Below, in pieces: positions 53,251 through 61,708 of a DNA stretch of 64,000 nt. Position 1 is the first letter of the stretch. The number at the start of each line of letters is the position of its first letter. The stretch is from Streptomyces fragilis (GTDB taxonomy: Bacteria; Actinomycetota; Actinomycetes; Streptomycetales; Streptomycetaceae): the NCBI RefSeq assembly GCF_003112515.1, contig NZ_BEVZ01000001.1, positions 372,001-436,000 on the forward strand. Reading direction: 5' to 3'. The notes under the pieces are model-generated. The model was given only the letters and a program-made list of their open reading frames with translations, was not told the origin of the DNA and ran no database searches. A program made the position numbers and the translations under genes.

Positions 53251-54098
53251 ACCGCCTCCCCCGGGGTCTCGATGCGGTCCAGCTGCTTGCCCATGAGTCC
53301 GGCGATGTCCTTCTTCTCGATCGGCCGGGGCGCGAACGCGGAGAGGCTGACCGTCACCTCGCCCTGGTGGCCGACGCAGTGCACGAACTCGTTGCGGCCC
53401 TTCTTGTCCGCCTCGATCACGTAGCACCGGGCGTTCTTCCCGTGCCCCGGCACCTTGGGCCCGGCCACGGCGATCCCCAGGTCCTTGACGCTCTCGAAGA
53501 TCTGGCGCCGCCCGATGGAGCCGCTCCTGGCGTCCTTCTCGTTGCTCATCTGCGTGAGCACCACCTCGGTCACGTAGGCGCCGCGGCGGCCCTGCACGGT
53601 GTAGCTCCGCATCGCGACCCCCTTCATGCGCCGCTTGTCGATCTCCCGCTCGAGCTGCCTGCGCTGGCTCCGGGGAAGCTCGTCGAAGCTCTCCTTGGCG
53701 AGTGCGGCGGCCTGCTTGCCGTTGAGCTCGACGTCGGAGCCGTACTCGCCCATGTCCGGTCCCTGGGAGAGGTCGTCCTCCCAGCTCAGCAGCGCTCCGC
53801 GCAGTCCGTCGGTCTCGACGGGGGACGGCTGCGGGTCCGGCGCCTCGGCGTACTTCCAGACCGGCTTGCCCGGGTCACGGTCGGCGTCGCGCACGGTCAC
53901 CCAGGTGAAGCCGGACACGGCCACCGCGGCGGCGGTCACCAGGGCGACGGCCGAGACCACCGCGATGCGGCGGCCCCTGCCGGGCTTCCTCGCTGCCTGC
54001 TCCGCCGGTACGGCCGCGAAGGCGTCCGGTGCTCCGGCCCCCTCGACGGTCTCACCGGCTTCGGGAGTTCGCGCCTCTTCGGTCCTCGCCTCGGTCAC
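53247..54098 (-). CDS. Single-pass membrane protein, middle gene of a three-gene set
   Basis: 283 aa. Disordered N-terminus, a membrane helix (~42-64, IAVVSAVALVTAAAVAVSGF) and an outside domain ending FAPRPIEKKDIAGLMGKQLDRI. Two Cys in the outer domain (RCYVIEA, HCVGHQG) may form a disulfide. Overlaps both neighbours by 4 bp, so the three genes are tightly coupled. No known family recognised. Confidence 0.75.
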   Translation of the reverse strand: MTEARTEEARTPEAGETVEGAGAPDAFAAVPAEQAARKPGRGRRIAVVSAVALVTAAAVAVSGFTWVTVRDADRDPGKPVWKYAEAPDPQPSPVETDGLRGALLSWEDDLSQGPDMGEYGSDVELNGKQAAALAKESFDELPRSQRRQLEREIDKRRMKGVAMRSYTVQGRRGAYVTEVVLTQMSNEKDARSGSIGRRQIFESVKDLGIAVAGPKVPGHGKNARCYVIEADKKGRNEFVHCVGHQGEVTVSLSAFAPRPIEKKDIAGLMGKQLDRIETPGEAV

Positions 54099-54991
54099 AG
54101 CCGCTCCATCTGCTGCTCGGCCAGCTGCGTGGCCATCTTCCTGCCGACCGGTCTGATGTCGCTGACCCAGACCTGGAGGGCGATGTCACCGCGGACGGCG
54201 GTCGCGTGCGCCTGGTACGACGTCATGTAGCCGGGCTCGGTCTGCGGCTTCAGCACCAGCACCGCCCCGTCCTCGATCCCCGGGAGGGGGTACTCGCGGG
54301 CACCCTGGTAGGCCCACCGCATCTGCCCCTCGTGCGCCCGGACCGATCCGAGCACCGACTCGTTGCGGAACTGGAGGAGGCTGATGGTCACCCAGCGGGT
54401 GTCGCTGTCCTCCCAGGTCACGCTCGCGACCCTGCGGATCTCGTCGGTCAGGTCGTCCGGCACCGAGGAGAGCTCGTCCTCGTGGAGGCTGGAGAACTCG
54501 TCGAGGCCCATCCACCCGCGTTCCCGCTCCTTCTTGCCCTTCGGCGTCTTCAGGAGCAGTTTGCGCAGGTCGCCGTCGGTCCTCACCTTGCGGTCCTGGG
54601 CGGCCGGGAGCGGGTCCGGGCCCTCGCCCTTCGCCTGCCTCAGCTCGGGCTGGGACAGCGAGGGCAGCTTGGTGGGCTCCCGGTCGGCCTGGACCAGGTA
54701 TCCGGTGCAGGTGCCGCCGACCAGGCCGAGGACGGCCGCGGCGGCGATCAGCATCGCGGTGCGACCCCTGCGGCGCGGGGCGGAAGCGGTGGCGGGAGCG
54801 GCGACGGGCGCGGCGACGGGCGCGGCGACGGGCGTGAATTCCGCGGGCGTCGGCTCAGTGGCCGGTACGGGCTCCGCGGCGGATGCGGGCTCCGGCGCGG
54901 GCCCGCCGGTGTGCGTGGCCCAGGGCTCCCCGGGGGCCGCACCCGGCGCGGGCACGGCCTCCTCGGGTTCCCTGGGCGTGTCGTGTGACAA
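54095..54991 (-). CDS. Single-pass membrane protein, first gene of a three-gene set
   Basis: 298 aa from TTG at 54991 (GGGGGA upstream); an ATG at 55045 is an alternative. Cytoplasmic part with VAAPVAAPVAAP repeats, a membrane helix (~88-108, AMLIAAAAVLGLVGGTCTGYL) and an outside domain with DGDLRKLLLKTPKG and a C-terminal VSDIRPVGRKMATQLAEQQ. Shares architecture with the two following genes. It may sense or bind something at the cell surface; no function can be assigned. Confidence 0.72.
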   Translation of the reverse strand: MSHDTPREPEEAVPAPGAAPGEPWATHTGGPAPEPASAAEPVPATEPTPAEFTPVAAPVAAPVAAPATASAPRRRGRTAMLIAAAAVLGLVGGTCTGYLVQADREPTKLPSLSQPELRQAKGEGPDPLPAAQDRKVRTDGDLRKLLLKTPKGKKERERGWMGLDEFSSLHEDELSSVPDDLTDEIRRVASVTWEDSDTRWVTISLLQFRNESVLGSVRAHEGQMRWAYQGAREYPLPGIEDGAVLVLKPQTEPGYMTSYQAHATAVRGDIALQVWVSDIRPVGRKMATQLAEQQMERL

Positions 54992-55107
54992 GAGAGTCGT
55001 CCCCCAGAAAGGATTCGGGGCACCTCCGCGAGGTTTCGCGTGCATGCCAACGGGAAGACTCTTCGACCGGCCTGGGGGTTGCAAGCGAGTTTGGTTACGA
55101 TCCGGCC

Positions 55108-55470
55108 ATGACCAAGAAACTGGTGATCAAGGTGACCGCCGGCGCGGACTCCCCCGAGCGCTGCTCCCAGGCGTTCACGGTGGCGGCGGTGGCGGTCGCC
55201 AGCGGCGTGGAGGTCTCGCTCTGGCTGACCGGCGAGTCGGCGTGGTTCGCCCTGCCCGGCCGGGCGGCGGAGTTCGCGCTGCCGCACGCCGCCCCGCTGC
55301 CGGACCTGCTGGACGCGATCCTCGCGGGCGGCTCCGTCACCCTGTGCTCGCAGTGCGCGGCGCGCCGGGAGATCACGGAGGCCGACGTGCTGGAGGGCGT
55401 CCGCATCGCCGGCGCACAGGTGTTCGTCCAGGAGGCGCTGGGCGAGGACACCCAGGCCCTCGTCTACTGA
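55108..55470 (+). CDS. DsrE-family small protein
   Basis: 120 aa. The DsrE/DsrF-like fold opens KKLVIKVTAGADSPERCSQAFTVA and has a Cys pair in VTLCSQCAARR that would be the sulfur-carrier cysteine in sulfurtransferase relatives. It diverges from the three-gene membrane set and is convergent with the DUF3099 gene, close to the DUF1416/rhodanese pair, so a link to sulfur handling is plausible. Confidence 0.82.
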   Translation: MTKKLVIKVTAGADSPERCSQAFTVAAVAVASGVEVSLWLTGESAWFALPGRAAEFALPHAAPLPDLLDAILAGGSVTLCSQCAARREITEADVLEGVRIAGAQVFVQEALGEDTQALVY

Positions 55471-55471
55471 T

Positions 55472-55738
55472 TCAGCGGGGCGGCGGCCGCCGCCTGCCGT
55501 CCAGTTCGTCCCACCACTCGTCGGACCGCCGGTCGCCGCTGGTCTCGTCCCACCAGCGGTCGTCCGGTCCCCGGCGGTTGGCGACCACCGCCGCGACGGG
55601 CGGGATCACCATGGCCACCACGCACATGGCCACCGCCGCCGGAACGGACCACAGCCGCACCACGCCCCAGGCCAGGACGAAGAGCCCGAGGCAGATGCCC
55701 ATCAGCACGAAATAGGCGTGGCGCCGTCGCGCGTACAT
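55472..55738 (-). CDS. DUF3099 small membrane protein
   Basis: 88 aa with two hydrophobic helices (~10-30 and 33-53) and a charged Trp/Asp/Arg-rich tail (RWWDETSGDRRSDEWWDEL), matching DUF3099 in actinobacteria. Unknown function. The stop lies one base from the DsrE stop, so the genes are tail to tail. Confidence 0.8.
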   Translation of the reverse strand: MYARRRHAYFVLMGICLGLFVLAWGVVRLWSVPAAVAMCVVAMVIPPVAAVVANRRGPDDRWWDETSGDRRSDEWWDELDGRRRPPPR

Positions 55739-55799
55739 ACCTCCAGCGTAGGCATGCGGCGCGACGGCGCCAGGGTCGTCGCAGGTGGTCGTCCGGCCG

Positions 55800-56087
55800 T
55801 CAGACGGCGATGGCGACCTCCGCCAGGCCGCCCTGCTGGGCGACGACGGTGCGGTCCGCGGTCAGACCGCCGGGAACCAGGGCCCGCAGGGTCCAGGTGC
55901 CCTCGGCGGCGTAGAACCGGAACTGGCCGGTGGCCGAGGTGGGCACCTCGGCGGTGAACTCGCCGGTCGAGTCCAGCAGCCGGACGTAGCCGGTCACCGG
56001 CTCGCCCTCGTGCAGCACCTGGCCCTGGATGGTGGTCTCACCGGGGCGGACGGCGGCGTCGGGGCCGCCTGCCTTAGCTCCACACAT
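55800..56087 (-). CDS. sseC: DUF1416 protein (SseC-like)
   Basis: 95 aa. Beta-sandwich DUF1416 protein beginning MCGAKAGGPDAAVRPGETTIQG, matching SseC of mycobacteria, which is always next to the rhodanese CysA. Its start lies 12 bp after the rhodanese stop, on the same strand. Role in sulfur metabolism is inferred from that partner. Confidence 0.85.
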   Translation of the reverse strand: MCGAKAGGPDAAVRPGETTIQGQVLHEGEPVTGYVRLLDSTGEFTAEVPTSATGQFRFYAAEGTWTLRALVPGGLTADRTVVAQQGGLAEVAIAV

Positions 56088-56099
56088 GGTCGTCCGTCC

Positions 56100-56939
56100 T
56101 CACTTACCGGGGCCGAGCTCGATCGGCACGCCGACCAGCGAGCCGTACTCGGTCCACGAACCGTCGTAGTTCTTCACGTTCTCCACGCCCAGCAGCTCGT
56201 GCAGCACGAACCAGGTCAGCGCGGAGCGCTCACCGATGCGGCAGTAGGCGATGGTGTCCTTGGCCAGGTCGACGTCGGCCTCGGCGTACAGCTCCTTCAG
56301 CTCCTCGTCGGACTTGAAGGTGCCGTCGTCGTTGGCGTTCTTCGACCACGGGATGTTCGCGGCGGTCGGCACGTGGCCGGCGCGCTGGGACTGCTCCTGC
56401 GGCAGGTGGGCCGGGGCGAGCAGCTTGCCGGAGAACTCGTCGGGCGAGCGGACGTCCACCAGGTTCTGCTTGCCGATAGCGGCCAGCACGTCGTCGCGGA
56501 AGGCGCGGATCGCCGTGTTCTGCGGCTTCGCCTTGTACTGGGTCTCGACGCGCTCGGGGACCTCTTCGACCAGCTCGCGGGCGTCCAGCTCCCACTTCTT
56601 GCGGCCGCCGTCGAGCAGCTTCACGTTCTCGTGGCCGTACAGCTTGAAGTACCAGTAGGCGTAGGAGGCGAACCAGTTGTTGTTGCCGCCGTACAGCACC
56701 ACGAGGGAGTCGTTGCCGATGCCCTTGGCGGAGAGCAGCTTCTCGAAGCCCTCCTGGTCGACGAAGTCGCGGCGGACCGGGTCCTGCAGGTCCTTCGTCC
56801 AGTCCAGCTTGATGGCGTTGCGGATGTGGTTCTTGTCGTAGGCGGCGGTGTCCTCGTCCACCTCGACGATCACCACCTCGGGGTCGTCCAGGTGCTCCTG
56901 GACCCAGTCTGCGTCGACCAGGACGTCGTTGCGGCTCAT
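56100..56939 (-). CDS. Thiosulfate sulfurtransferase (rhodanese)
   Basis: 279 aa, tandem rhodanese domains. The catalytic Cys is in IAYCRIGERSALTWFVL (~residue 232) and the CRIGERS loop fits the thiosulfate-using CysA group of actinobacteria. It moves sulfane sulfur to an acceptor. ATG at 56939. A short Cys-containing leader peptide lies 172 bp upstream, on the same strand, so expression may respond to cysteine supply. Confidence 0.9.
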   Translation of the reverse strand: MSRNDVLVDADWVQEHLDDPEVVIVEVDEDTAAYDKNHIRNAIKLDWTKDLQDPVRRDFVDQEGFEKLLSAKGIGNDSLVVLYGGNNNWFASYAYWYFKLYGHENVKLLDGGRKKWELDARELVEEVPERVETQYKAKPQNTAIRAFRDDVLAAIGKQNLVDVRSPDEFSGKLLAPAHLPQEQSQRAGHVPTAANIPWSKNANDDGTFKSDEELKELYAEADVDLAKDTIAYCRIGERSALTWFVLHELLGVENVKNYDGSWTEYGSLVGVPIELGPGK

Positions 56940-57093
56940 GCTCCATCTCCTCCGGGGCAGTTGCGGGGGTGTCGGCTGGGCAGCTGAAAGCTGGCGAACA
57001 CGGGGATGCGTGGGCGCGGGGCGCGGAACGGCGCGCTTGCGTCTTCGTCGGCCGCGGGCACACGCGAGGGGCCCGTCGGGCGGGCCGCGGGGA

Positions 57094-57111
57094 ACGGGAG
57101 AGCTCTCCCGT
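57094..57111 (-). promoter_or_regulatory. 18-bp perfect palindrome after the leader peptide
   Basis: ACGGGAGAGCTCTCCCGT, whose end touches the leader stop codon (57111-57113). It could form a hairpin as an attenuator or protein-binding site between leader and rhodanese gene. Mechanism is inference. Confidence 0.5.
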
Positions 57112-57191
57112 CAGGAAGTGCGACAGAGCATGGCGGCCACGCGGCACAGGTCCACTGCCCGCCGCTTGGTGAGATCCGCCTGTCGCTTCAT
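57111..57191 (-). CDS. Leader peptide, 26 aa, upstream of sulfur genes
   Basis: ATG at 57191, sequence starting MKRQADLTKRRAVDLCRVAA and ending MLCRTS with TGA. The LTKRRAVDLCRV pattern is that of the putative leader peptides placed upstream of sulfur and cysteine genes in actinobacteria. Two Cys codons lie near the end, as needed for ribosome stalling on low charged Cys-tRNA. Located 172 bp upstream of the rhodanese gene. Confidence 0.75.
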   Translation of the reverse strand: MKRQADLTKRRAVDLCRVAAMLCRTS

Positions 57192-57473
57192 GCCCCAGAT
57201 CCTAAGGAGCGAGAACCGGACATGTCACCGGCGTGTCGCATCCTGAGACGCGAATGCCCGCCATGTGGACCATTCGCCGCCCGGAAGTCGCCCGCGAGGG
57301 CTCCCGCAGGTCTCCCGGGGCCCCTGTGGCCGCTGGGACGGACAGGCCGTCTCGCGCCTCGGACGACTGGGCGACAGCCGCCTGCCGGACCGGGGGCCGG
57401 ACCCGGCGTCCCGACCCCGCCGGACCGGGGGCCGGACCCGTCGGCCCGGCCCCCGTCGTACGGCCGCGGCCGC
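57192..57473. other. Gap between the leader and the DUF2993 gene end
   Basis: This is the presumed promoter region of the leader-rhodanese-DUF1416 transcript. It contains a 27-bp CGGACCGGGGGCCGGACCCG-like direct repeat at about 57388-57440, and no gene that I can support. Confidence 0.4.
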
Positions 57474-58205
57474 CTACCAGCTGGAGAGGTTCACGTCCTC
57501 GCCGGTCACCGTGAGACGCACGCCGTCGTCGCCCGGGTGGACCGAGGCGAGCCGCAGGCCGGGCGGCAGCTCGGACAGCGCCTGGTCGAAGTCGGTCACC
57601 GACCGCACCGCCTCCTCGGGCACCTTCACGCCGAGGTCCGGCAGCGAGGCGGCGCGCACGCGCAGCTTCCCGTCCTCCACCGCGACCTTCCCGAGCACGT
57701 TCAGCGCCGGCAGCTCCTGCCCGAACAGGGCCGGCTGCACCTTGACCTTGATCCGCCCCTCGCCGCCGCCGGAGAGCCCCACGACCGCCGCGGTCAGCCC
57801 GGGGGCGACCCTCTGCGGCTCGGTGCGGGTGGCCTTCAGCAGCTCGTCGTAGCGGACGAGCAGGTCGCCCTCGACCCGCGCCGCCCTCGACGGCGTCAGG
57901 TCGCCGTCCAGGCGGACGCCGCGGAGCCGGGCGTCGAGGTCCTCGACGGTCGTCTCCTTGCCGTCGGTCCCCTCGACCGGGAACTCGGCGATGGACAGCC
58001 GCACGTCGTCCAGGTCGCCGTCGGCGAGCTGGGTGAGGAACGGGAAGCCCTGGATGGACACCTCGGGGGTGTCCCGCAGTCCCTGCGAGGTCTTCAGCCC
58101 CTCGGCCGTCCGGTCCTCGGCGATGCCGACGGCGATCCGGTCCGCGGCCACCAGCAGTCCGCCGAGCAGCAGCGCCACGACGAGAAGTATTCGAACGGCA
58201 CGCAC
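57474..58205 (-). CDS. DUF2993 (LmeA-like) lipid-binding secreted protein
   Basis: 243 aa. An N-terminal hydrophobic signal or anchor (~4-20, ILLVVALLLGGLLVAA) precedes a long beta-rich DUF2993 domain. LmeA of mycobacteria belongs to this family and binds phosphoinositides in the periplasm. It diverges from nothing nearby and follows the LacI gene by 129 bp on the same strand. Role unknown. Confidence 0.8.
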   Translation of the reverse strand: MRAVRILLVVALLLGGLLVAADRIAVGIAEDRTAEGLKTSQGLRDTPEVSIQGFPFLTQLADGDLDDVRLSIAEFPVEGTDGKETTVEDLDARLRGVRLDGDLTPSRAARVEGDLLVRYDELLKATRTEPQRVAPGLTAAVVGLSGGGEGRIKVKVQPALFGQELPALNVLGKVAVEDGKLRVRAASLPDLGVKVPEEAVRSVTDFDQALSELPPGLRLASVHPGDDGVRLTVTGEDVNLSSW

Positions 58206-58334
58206 CTGCGGGTCTCCCTACCTGGACGGGTCGGCACCTGGACGGTCGGCGGAGTGCTCGTCTCGACGGTAACGCCGTGGGCCGCTCGGCAGGGGAGCTT
58301 GTCGATCAGCTGTGACAAGCCTCGCGTACGCCCC

Positions 58335-59375
58335 TCACGGCTGCTGCGGGTCCCCGTCGCAGCCGCAGGAGCGCCGGACCACCAGGTGGGCGGGGACGAC
58401 GCGCAGCCGGTCGTGCCCGTTGCCCGGGAGCCGCACGGTGTCGTCGAGCACCAGGTCGACCGCCGCGCGGGCCATCGTCTTGCGGTCGGTGGCGACCGTG
58501 GTCAGGGGCGGGTCGGTGAGCGCCGCCTCCTTGATGTCGTCGAAACCGGCCACCGCCAGCTCGCCGGGCACGTCGATCCGCAGCTCGCGGGCGGCGCGCA
58601 GCACGCCCACGGCCTGGTCGTCGGTGGAGCAGAAGACGGCCGGCGGGCGGTCCGGGCCGGAGAGCAGCCCGAGCGCCACCCGGTAGGCGTCGTAGCGGTT
58701 GTAGGGGGCCTCGAAGCAGCGGCCCTCGGTGGTCAGGCCGAAGTCGGCCATGGCCAGGCGCCAGCCCTCGACGTGATCGGAGACCGGGTCGCCGACCTCG
58801 GGGGTCTCGGCGGTGCCGCCGATGCAGGCGACGTAGGGGTGGCCGTGCTCCAGCAGGTGCCGCACCGCCCGGCGGGCGCCGCCGACGTCGTCGGTGACCA
58901 CCGCGACGTCGTCGATCGCCTCGGGGCGCTCGTGCAGCAGCACCACCCGGGCGTCCCAGGCCTCGATCTCGGCGGCGGCCTGGTCGTTCAGGGCGTGGCT
59001 GACCAGGATCAGGCCGGAGACCCGCATGCCGAGGAAGGCGCGCAGGTAGTGGACCTCGCGCTCGGCCACGTAGTCGGTGTTGCCGACCAGGACCATCTTT
59101 CCGCGCTCGGAGGCCGCCTGCTCCACCGCGTGCGCCATTTCGCCGAAGAAGGGCTGACGGGCGTCCGGGACGATGAGGCCTATCAGGTCGGTCCGCCGCG
59201 AGGCCATGGCCTGGGCGACCCTGTCGGGCCGGTAGCCGAGTTGCGCGATGGCGGCCAGCACACGTTCGCGGGTGGCCGGGGCGACCGGCCGGGGTCCGTT
59301 GTTGATGACGTAGCTGACCACGGCGGTCGAGGTACCCGCCAGTCGCGCCACGTCGTCCCGAGTCACCTTGGCCAC
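58335..59375 (-). CDS. LacI-family transcriptional regulator
   Basis: 346 aa. N-terminal LacI HTH ([23 protein letters not shown]) with hinge helix, then a periplasmic-binding-like sensor domain with [14 protein letters not shown]. The C-terminal end has three Cys or so (RRSCGCDG). Ligand unknown. No sugar operon lies adjacent, so it may act elsewhere. It lies next to glnR in the order known for S. coelicolor. Confidence 0.9.
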   Translation of the reverse strand: MAKVTRDDVARLAGTSTAVVSYVINNGPRPVAPATRERVLAAIAQLGYRPDRVAQAMASRRTDLIGLIVPDARQPFFGEMAHAVEQAASERGKMVLVGNTDYVAEREVHYLRAFLGMRVSGLILVSHALNDQAAAEIEAWDARVVLLHERPEAIDDVAVVTDDVGGARRAVRHLLEHGHPYVACIGGTAETPEVGDPVSDHVEGWRLAMADFGLTTEGRCFEAPYNRYDAYRVALGLLSGPDRPPAVFCSTDDQAVGVLRAARELRIDVPGELAVAGFDDIKEAALTDPPLTTVATDRKTMARAAVDLVLDDTVRLPGNGHDRLRVVPAHLVVRRSCGCDGDPQQP

Positions 59376-59495
59376 GCGCGGAGTCTACGCGTATGGAAAC
59401 ACCTCTGGGCAGGACATCTACGCTTTGCTGTCGACGCCGGACCCCCTCCTCGGCGGGCCCGGAAGGGTCCGCCGAACGCCCGTGGACCCCTTCCG

Positions 59496-60287
59496 TCAGG
59501 CGTCGGCGGCCATTTGGGGGATGCTCTGTCCCGTTTCCGCCTGCTTCGCGCCCGGACGCGCGCCGCGGGAACCGGTGGCCGCCGGGCCCTTGGCGTCCTC
59601 GGCGGGGCGTTCGCCCTTCTCAGGAGTTACGAACCGGTAGCCCACATTGCGGACGGTTCCGATCAGCGATTCGTGCTCCGGGCCGAGTTTCGCGCGCAGC
59701 CGCCGCACGTGGACGTCGACCGTCCGGGTGCCGCCGAAGTAGTCGTAGCCCCAGACCTCCTGGAGCAGCTGGGCGCGGGTGAAGACCCGGCCGGGGTGCT
59801 GGGCGAGGTACTTCAGGAGCTCGAACTCCTTGAAGGTGAGGTCCAGGACCCTGCCCTTGAGCTTGGCGGAGTAGGTCGCCTCGTCGACGGAGAGGTCACC
59901 GTTGCGGATCTCCATCGGCGAGTCGTCGCCGGTGAGCTGCAGGCGGCCGACGGCGAGCCGCAGGCGGGCCTCCACCTCGGCGGGGCCGGCGGTGTCGAGG
60001 AGGACGTCGTCGACGCCCCAGTCGGCGGTGACGGCGGCCAGGCCGCCCTCCGTGACGATCAGGATCAGCGGACAGCCGGGCCCGGTGGAGCGGAGCAGCT
60101 GGCAGAGGCTGCGGACCTGCGGCAGGTCACGACGGCCGTCGACCAGGATGACGTCGGCACTGGGCACGTTCACCAGCGCGGGACCCTCGGCGGGGGCGAC
60201 GCGCACGTTGTGGAGCAGCAGGCCGAGGGCGGGCAGCACCTCGGTCGAGGGCTGGAGGGCGTTGGTGAGGAGCAGGAGTGAGCTCAT
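59496..60287 (-). CDS. glnR: Orphan nitrogen response regulator GlnR
   Basis: 263 aa. OmpR-type: an atypical receiver with the lone D50 (ILVDGRRD) but lacking the acidic pair and other phosphorylation residues, then a winged helix containing [23 protein letters not shown] and [18 protein letters not shown]. GlnR activates glnA, amtB-glnK and represses others under nitrogen limitation, without a cognate kinase. ATG 60287 matches the usual MSSLLLLTN start. The C-terminal ~45 residues are disordered. No GlnR box was found in its own promoter. Confidence 0.95.
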   Translation of the reverse strand: MSSLLLLTNALQPSTEVLPALGLLLHNVRVAPAEGPALVNVPSADVILVDGRRDLPQVRSLCQLLRSTGPGCPLILIVTEGGLAAVTADWGVDDVLLDTAGPAEVEARLRLAVGRLQLTGDDSPMEIRNGDLSVDEATYSAKLKGRVLDLTFKEFELLKYLAQHPGRVFTRAQLLQEVWGYDYFGGTRTVDVHVRRLRAKLGPEHESLIGTVRNVGYRFVTPEKGERPAEDAKGPAATGSRGARPGAKQAETGQSIPQMAADA

Positions 60288-60551
60288 CGGGTCTCCACAC
60301 TGTCGGTGGTCCGGTGGTGCACGGCTGGCTTGCCCATAACGTCTGGTTCCTCCTGGGTCCCCGCGAGGACGTTTGCGGCACTGCTCTCGGCGCGTGGCGG
60401 GCTCCGTCGCCCCGGGGCCCCTCGCCGCACCGCGTCGTGCTGGAGAAGTCCCGTGCACCTGCGCTTTCAGACTCGTATACAGCTCGCTCTAATGCACGAA
60501 AGGACCCGGGGGCTGCGTCGCCCGAGTCCTCTGCCCAGCAGAATAACCCAC

Positions 60552-61400
60552 ATGAGCACTGGCAGGGCAGGTCAAACAGCTGATTCGGGTGACGTCCCGA
60601 AGGCTGAGACAAAGCACCGGTACCCCCGAAGAGCCTTTCTGCGTACGGCCGACGGGGTGAGCATCGACGCCGCGTACGAGCCGGGAACGGCTGTATACGA
60701 TCCGCCCGGAGCGGAATCCGATCATCCGGTGATTGTGGTCGCGCACGGATTCACCGGAGATCTGGACCGGCCCCACGTGCGGCGAATAGCGCGTTCCTTT
60801 TCACATTTCGCCGCGGTGATCACTTTCTCCTTCCGGGGCCACGGCGCGTCCGGCGGGCACTCCACCGTGGGCGACAAGGAGGTCCTCGACCTGGCCGCCG
60901 CGGTCGCCTGGGCGAGGGAGCTGGGTCACCGGCGGATCGCCACGGCCGGCTTCTCCATGGGCGGCTCGGTGGTGGTGCGGCACGCCGCCCTGCCGGACGC
61001 CGGCGTGGACGCGGTCGCGACGGTCAGCGGCCCGGCCCGCTGGTACTACCGGGGGACGGCGGCGATGCGGCGGCTGCACTGGGTGGTGCTGCGGCCGGCC
61101 GGGCGGCTGGTCGGGCGGCTCGCGCTGCGCACCCGCATCCACCACCGGGACTGGGACCCGGTGCCTCCCTCGCCGGTCGAGTCGGCCCCGTTGATCGCGC
61201 CCGTCCCGCTGCTGGTGGTGCACGGGGACAGCGACCCCTACTTCCCCCTCGACCACCCGCGCTCGCTGGTCGAGGCGGCCGGGGGCCACGCCGAGTTCTG
61301 GCTCGAGGAGGGCATGGGCCACGCGGAGAACGCCGTGGACGAGGCACTGGCCCGGCGGCTCGGCACCTGGCTGGCCGACGCCGCCCGCCGGGGCCGCTAG
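60552..61400 (+). CDS. Alpha/beta hydrolase
   Basis: 282 aa. Catalytic nucleophile Ser in GFSMGGSVV (~residue 140), Asp in HGDSDPYFP and His in EGMGHAE. The oxyanion motif is AHGFTG near residue 75. Substrate unknown. ATG at 60552 starts MSTGRAGQ. It diverges from glnR with 264 bp between, and is followed by the MoaD/ThiS gene, 43 bp on. Confidence 0.88.
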   Translation: MSTGRAGQTADSGDVPKAETKHRYPRRAFLRTADGVSIDAAYEPGTAVYDPPGAESDHPVIVVAHGFTGDLDRPHVRRIARSFSHFAAVITFSFRGHGASGGHSTVGDKEVLDLAAAVAWARELGHRRIATAGFSMGGSVVVRHAALPDAGVDAVATVSGPARWYYRGTAAMRRLHWVVLRPAGRLVGRLALRTRIHHRDWDPVPPSPVESAPLIAPVPLLVVHGDSDPYFPLDHPRSLVEAAGGHAEFWLEEGMGHAENAVDEALARRLGTWLADAARRGR

Positions 61401-61443
61401 CCTGACCGTGTTCACACATCAGTTCACTCAGCCGAGGAACGGT

Positions 61444-61698
61444 ATGGCACAGGTCACGGTGCGCTACTGGGCCGCCGCCAAGGCCGCGGCCGGCGTCGCC
61501 GAGGAGTCCTTCGACGCGGACACCCTCGCCGACGCGCTGGACGCGGTCCGCACACGGCACCCCGGAGAACTCACCCAGGTACTGCGGCGCTGCTCGTTCC
61601 TGATCGACGGCGATCCCGTGGGGACCCGCGGGCACGACACCGTACGGCTGGCCCCGGGCGGCACGGTCGAGGTGCTCCCGCCGTTCGCAGGAGGGTGA
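61444..61698 (+). CDS. MoaD/ThiS-family sulfur carrier protein
   Basis: 84 aa, ubiquitin-like fold. The C-terminus is PPFAGG, ending in the double Gly that is adenylated and thiocarboxylated in MoaD and ThiS. It might serve molybdopterin or another sulfur pathway. No moaE or thi genes are adjacent, so the pathway is undecided. Confidence 0.85.
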   Translation: MAQVTVRYWAAAKAAAGVAEESFDADTLADALDAVRTRHPGELTQVLRRCSFLIDGDPVGTRGHDTVRLAPGGTVEVLPPFAGG

Positions 61699-61708
61699 CC
61701 CCCACAGC

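Noticed and set aside
57006..60281. Open frame of 1091 codons on the + strand
   Set aside because: It runs antisense through the DUF2993, LacI and glnR genes, which have clear families. Such long shadow frames are usual in high-GC DNA.
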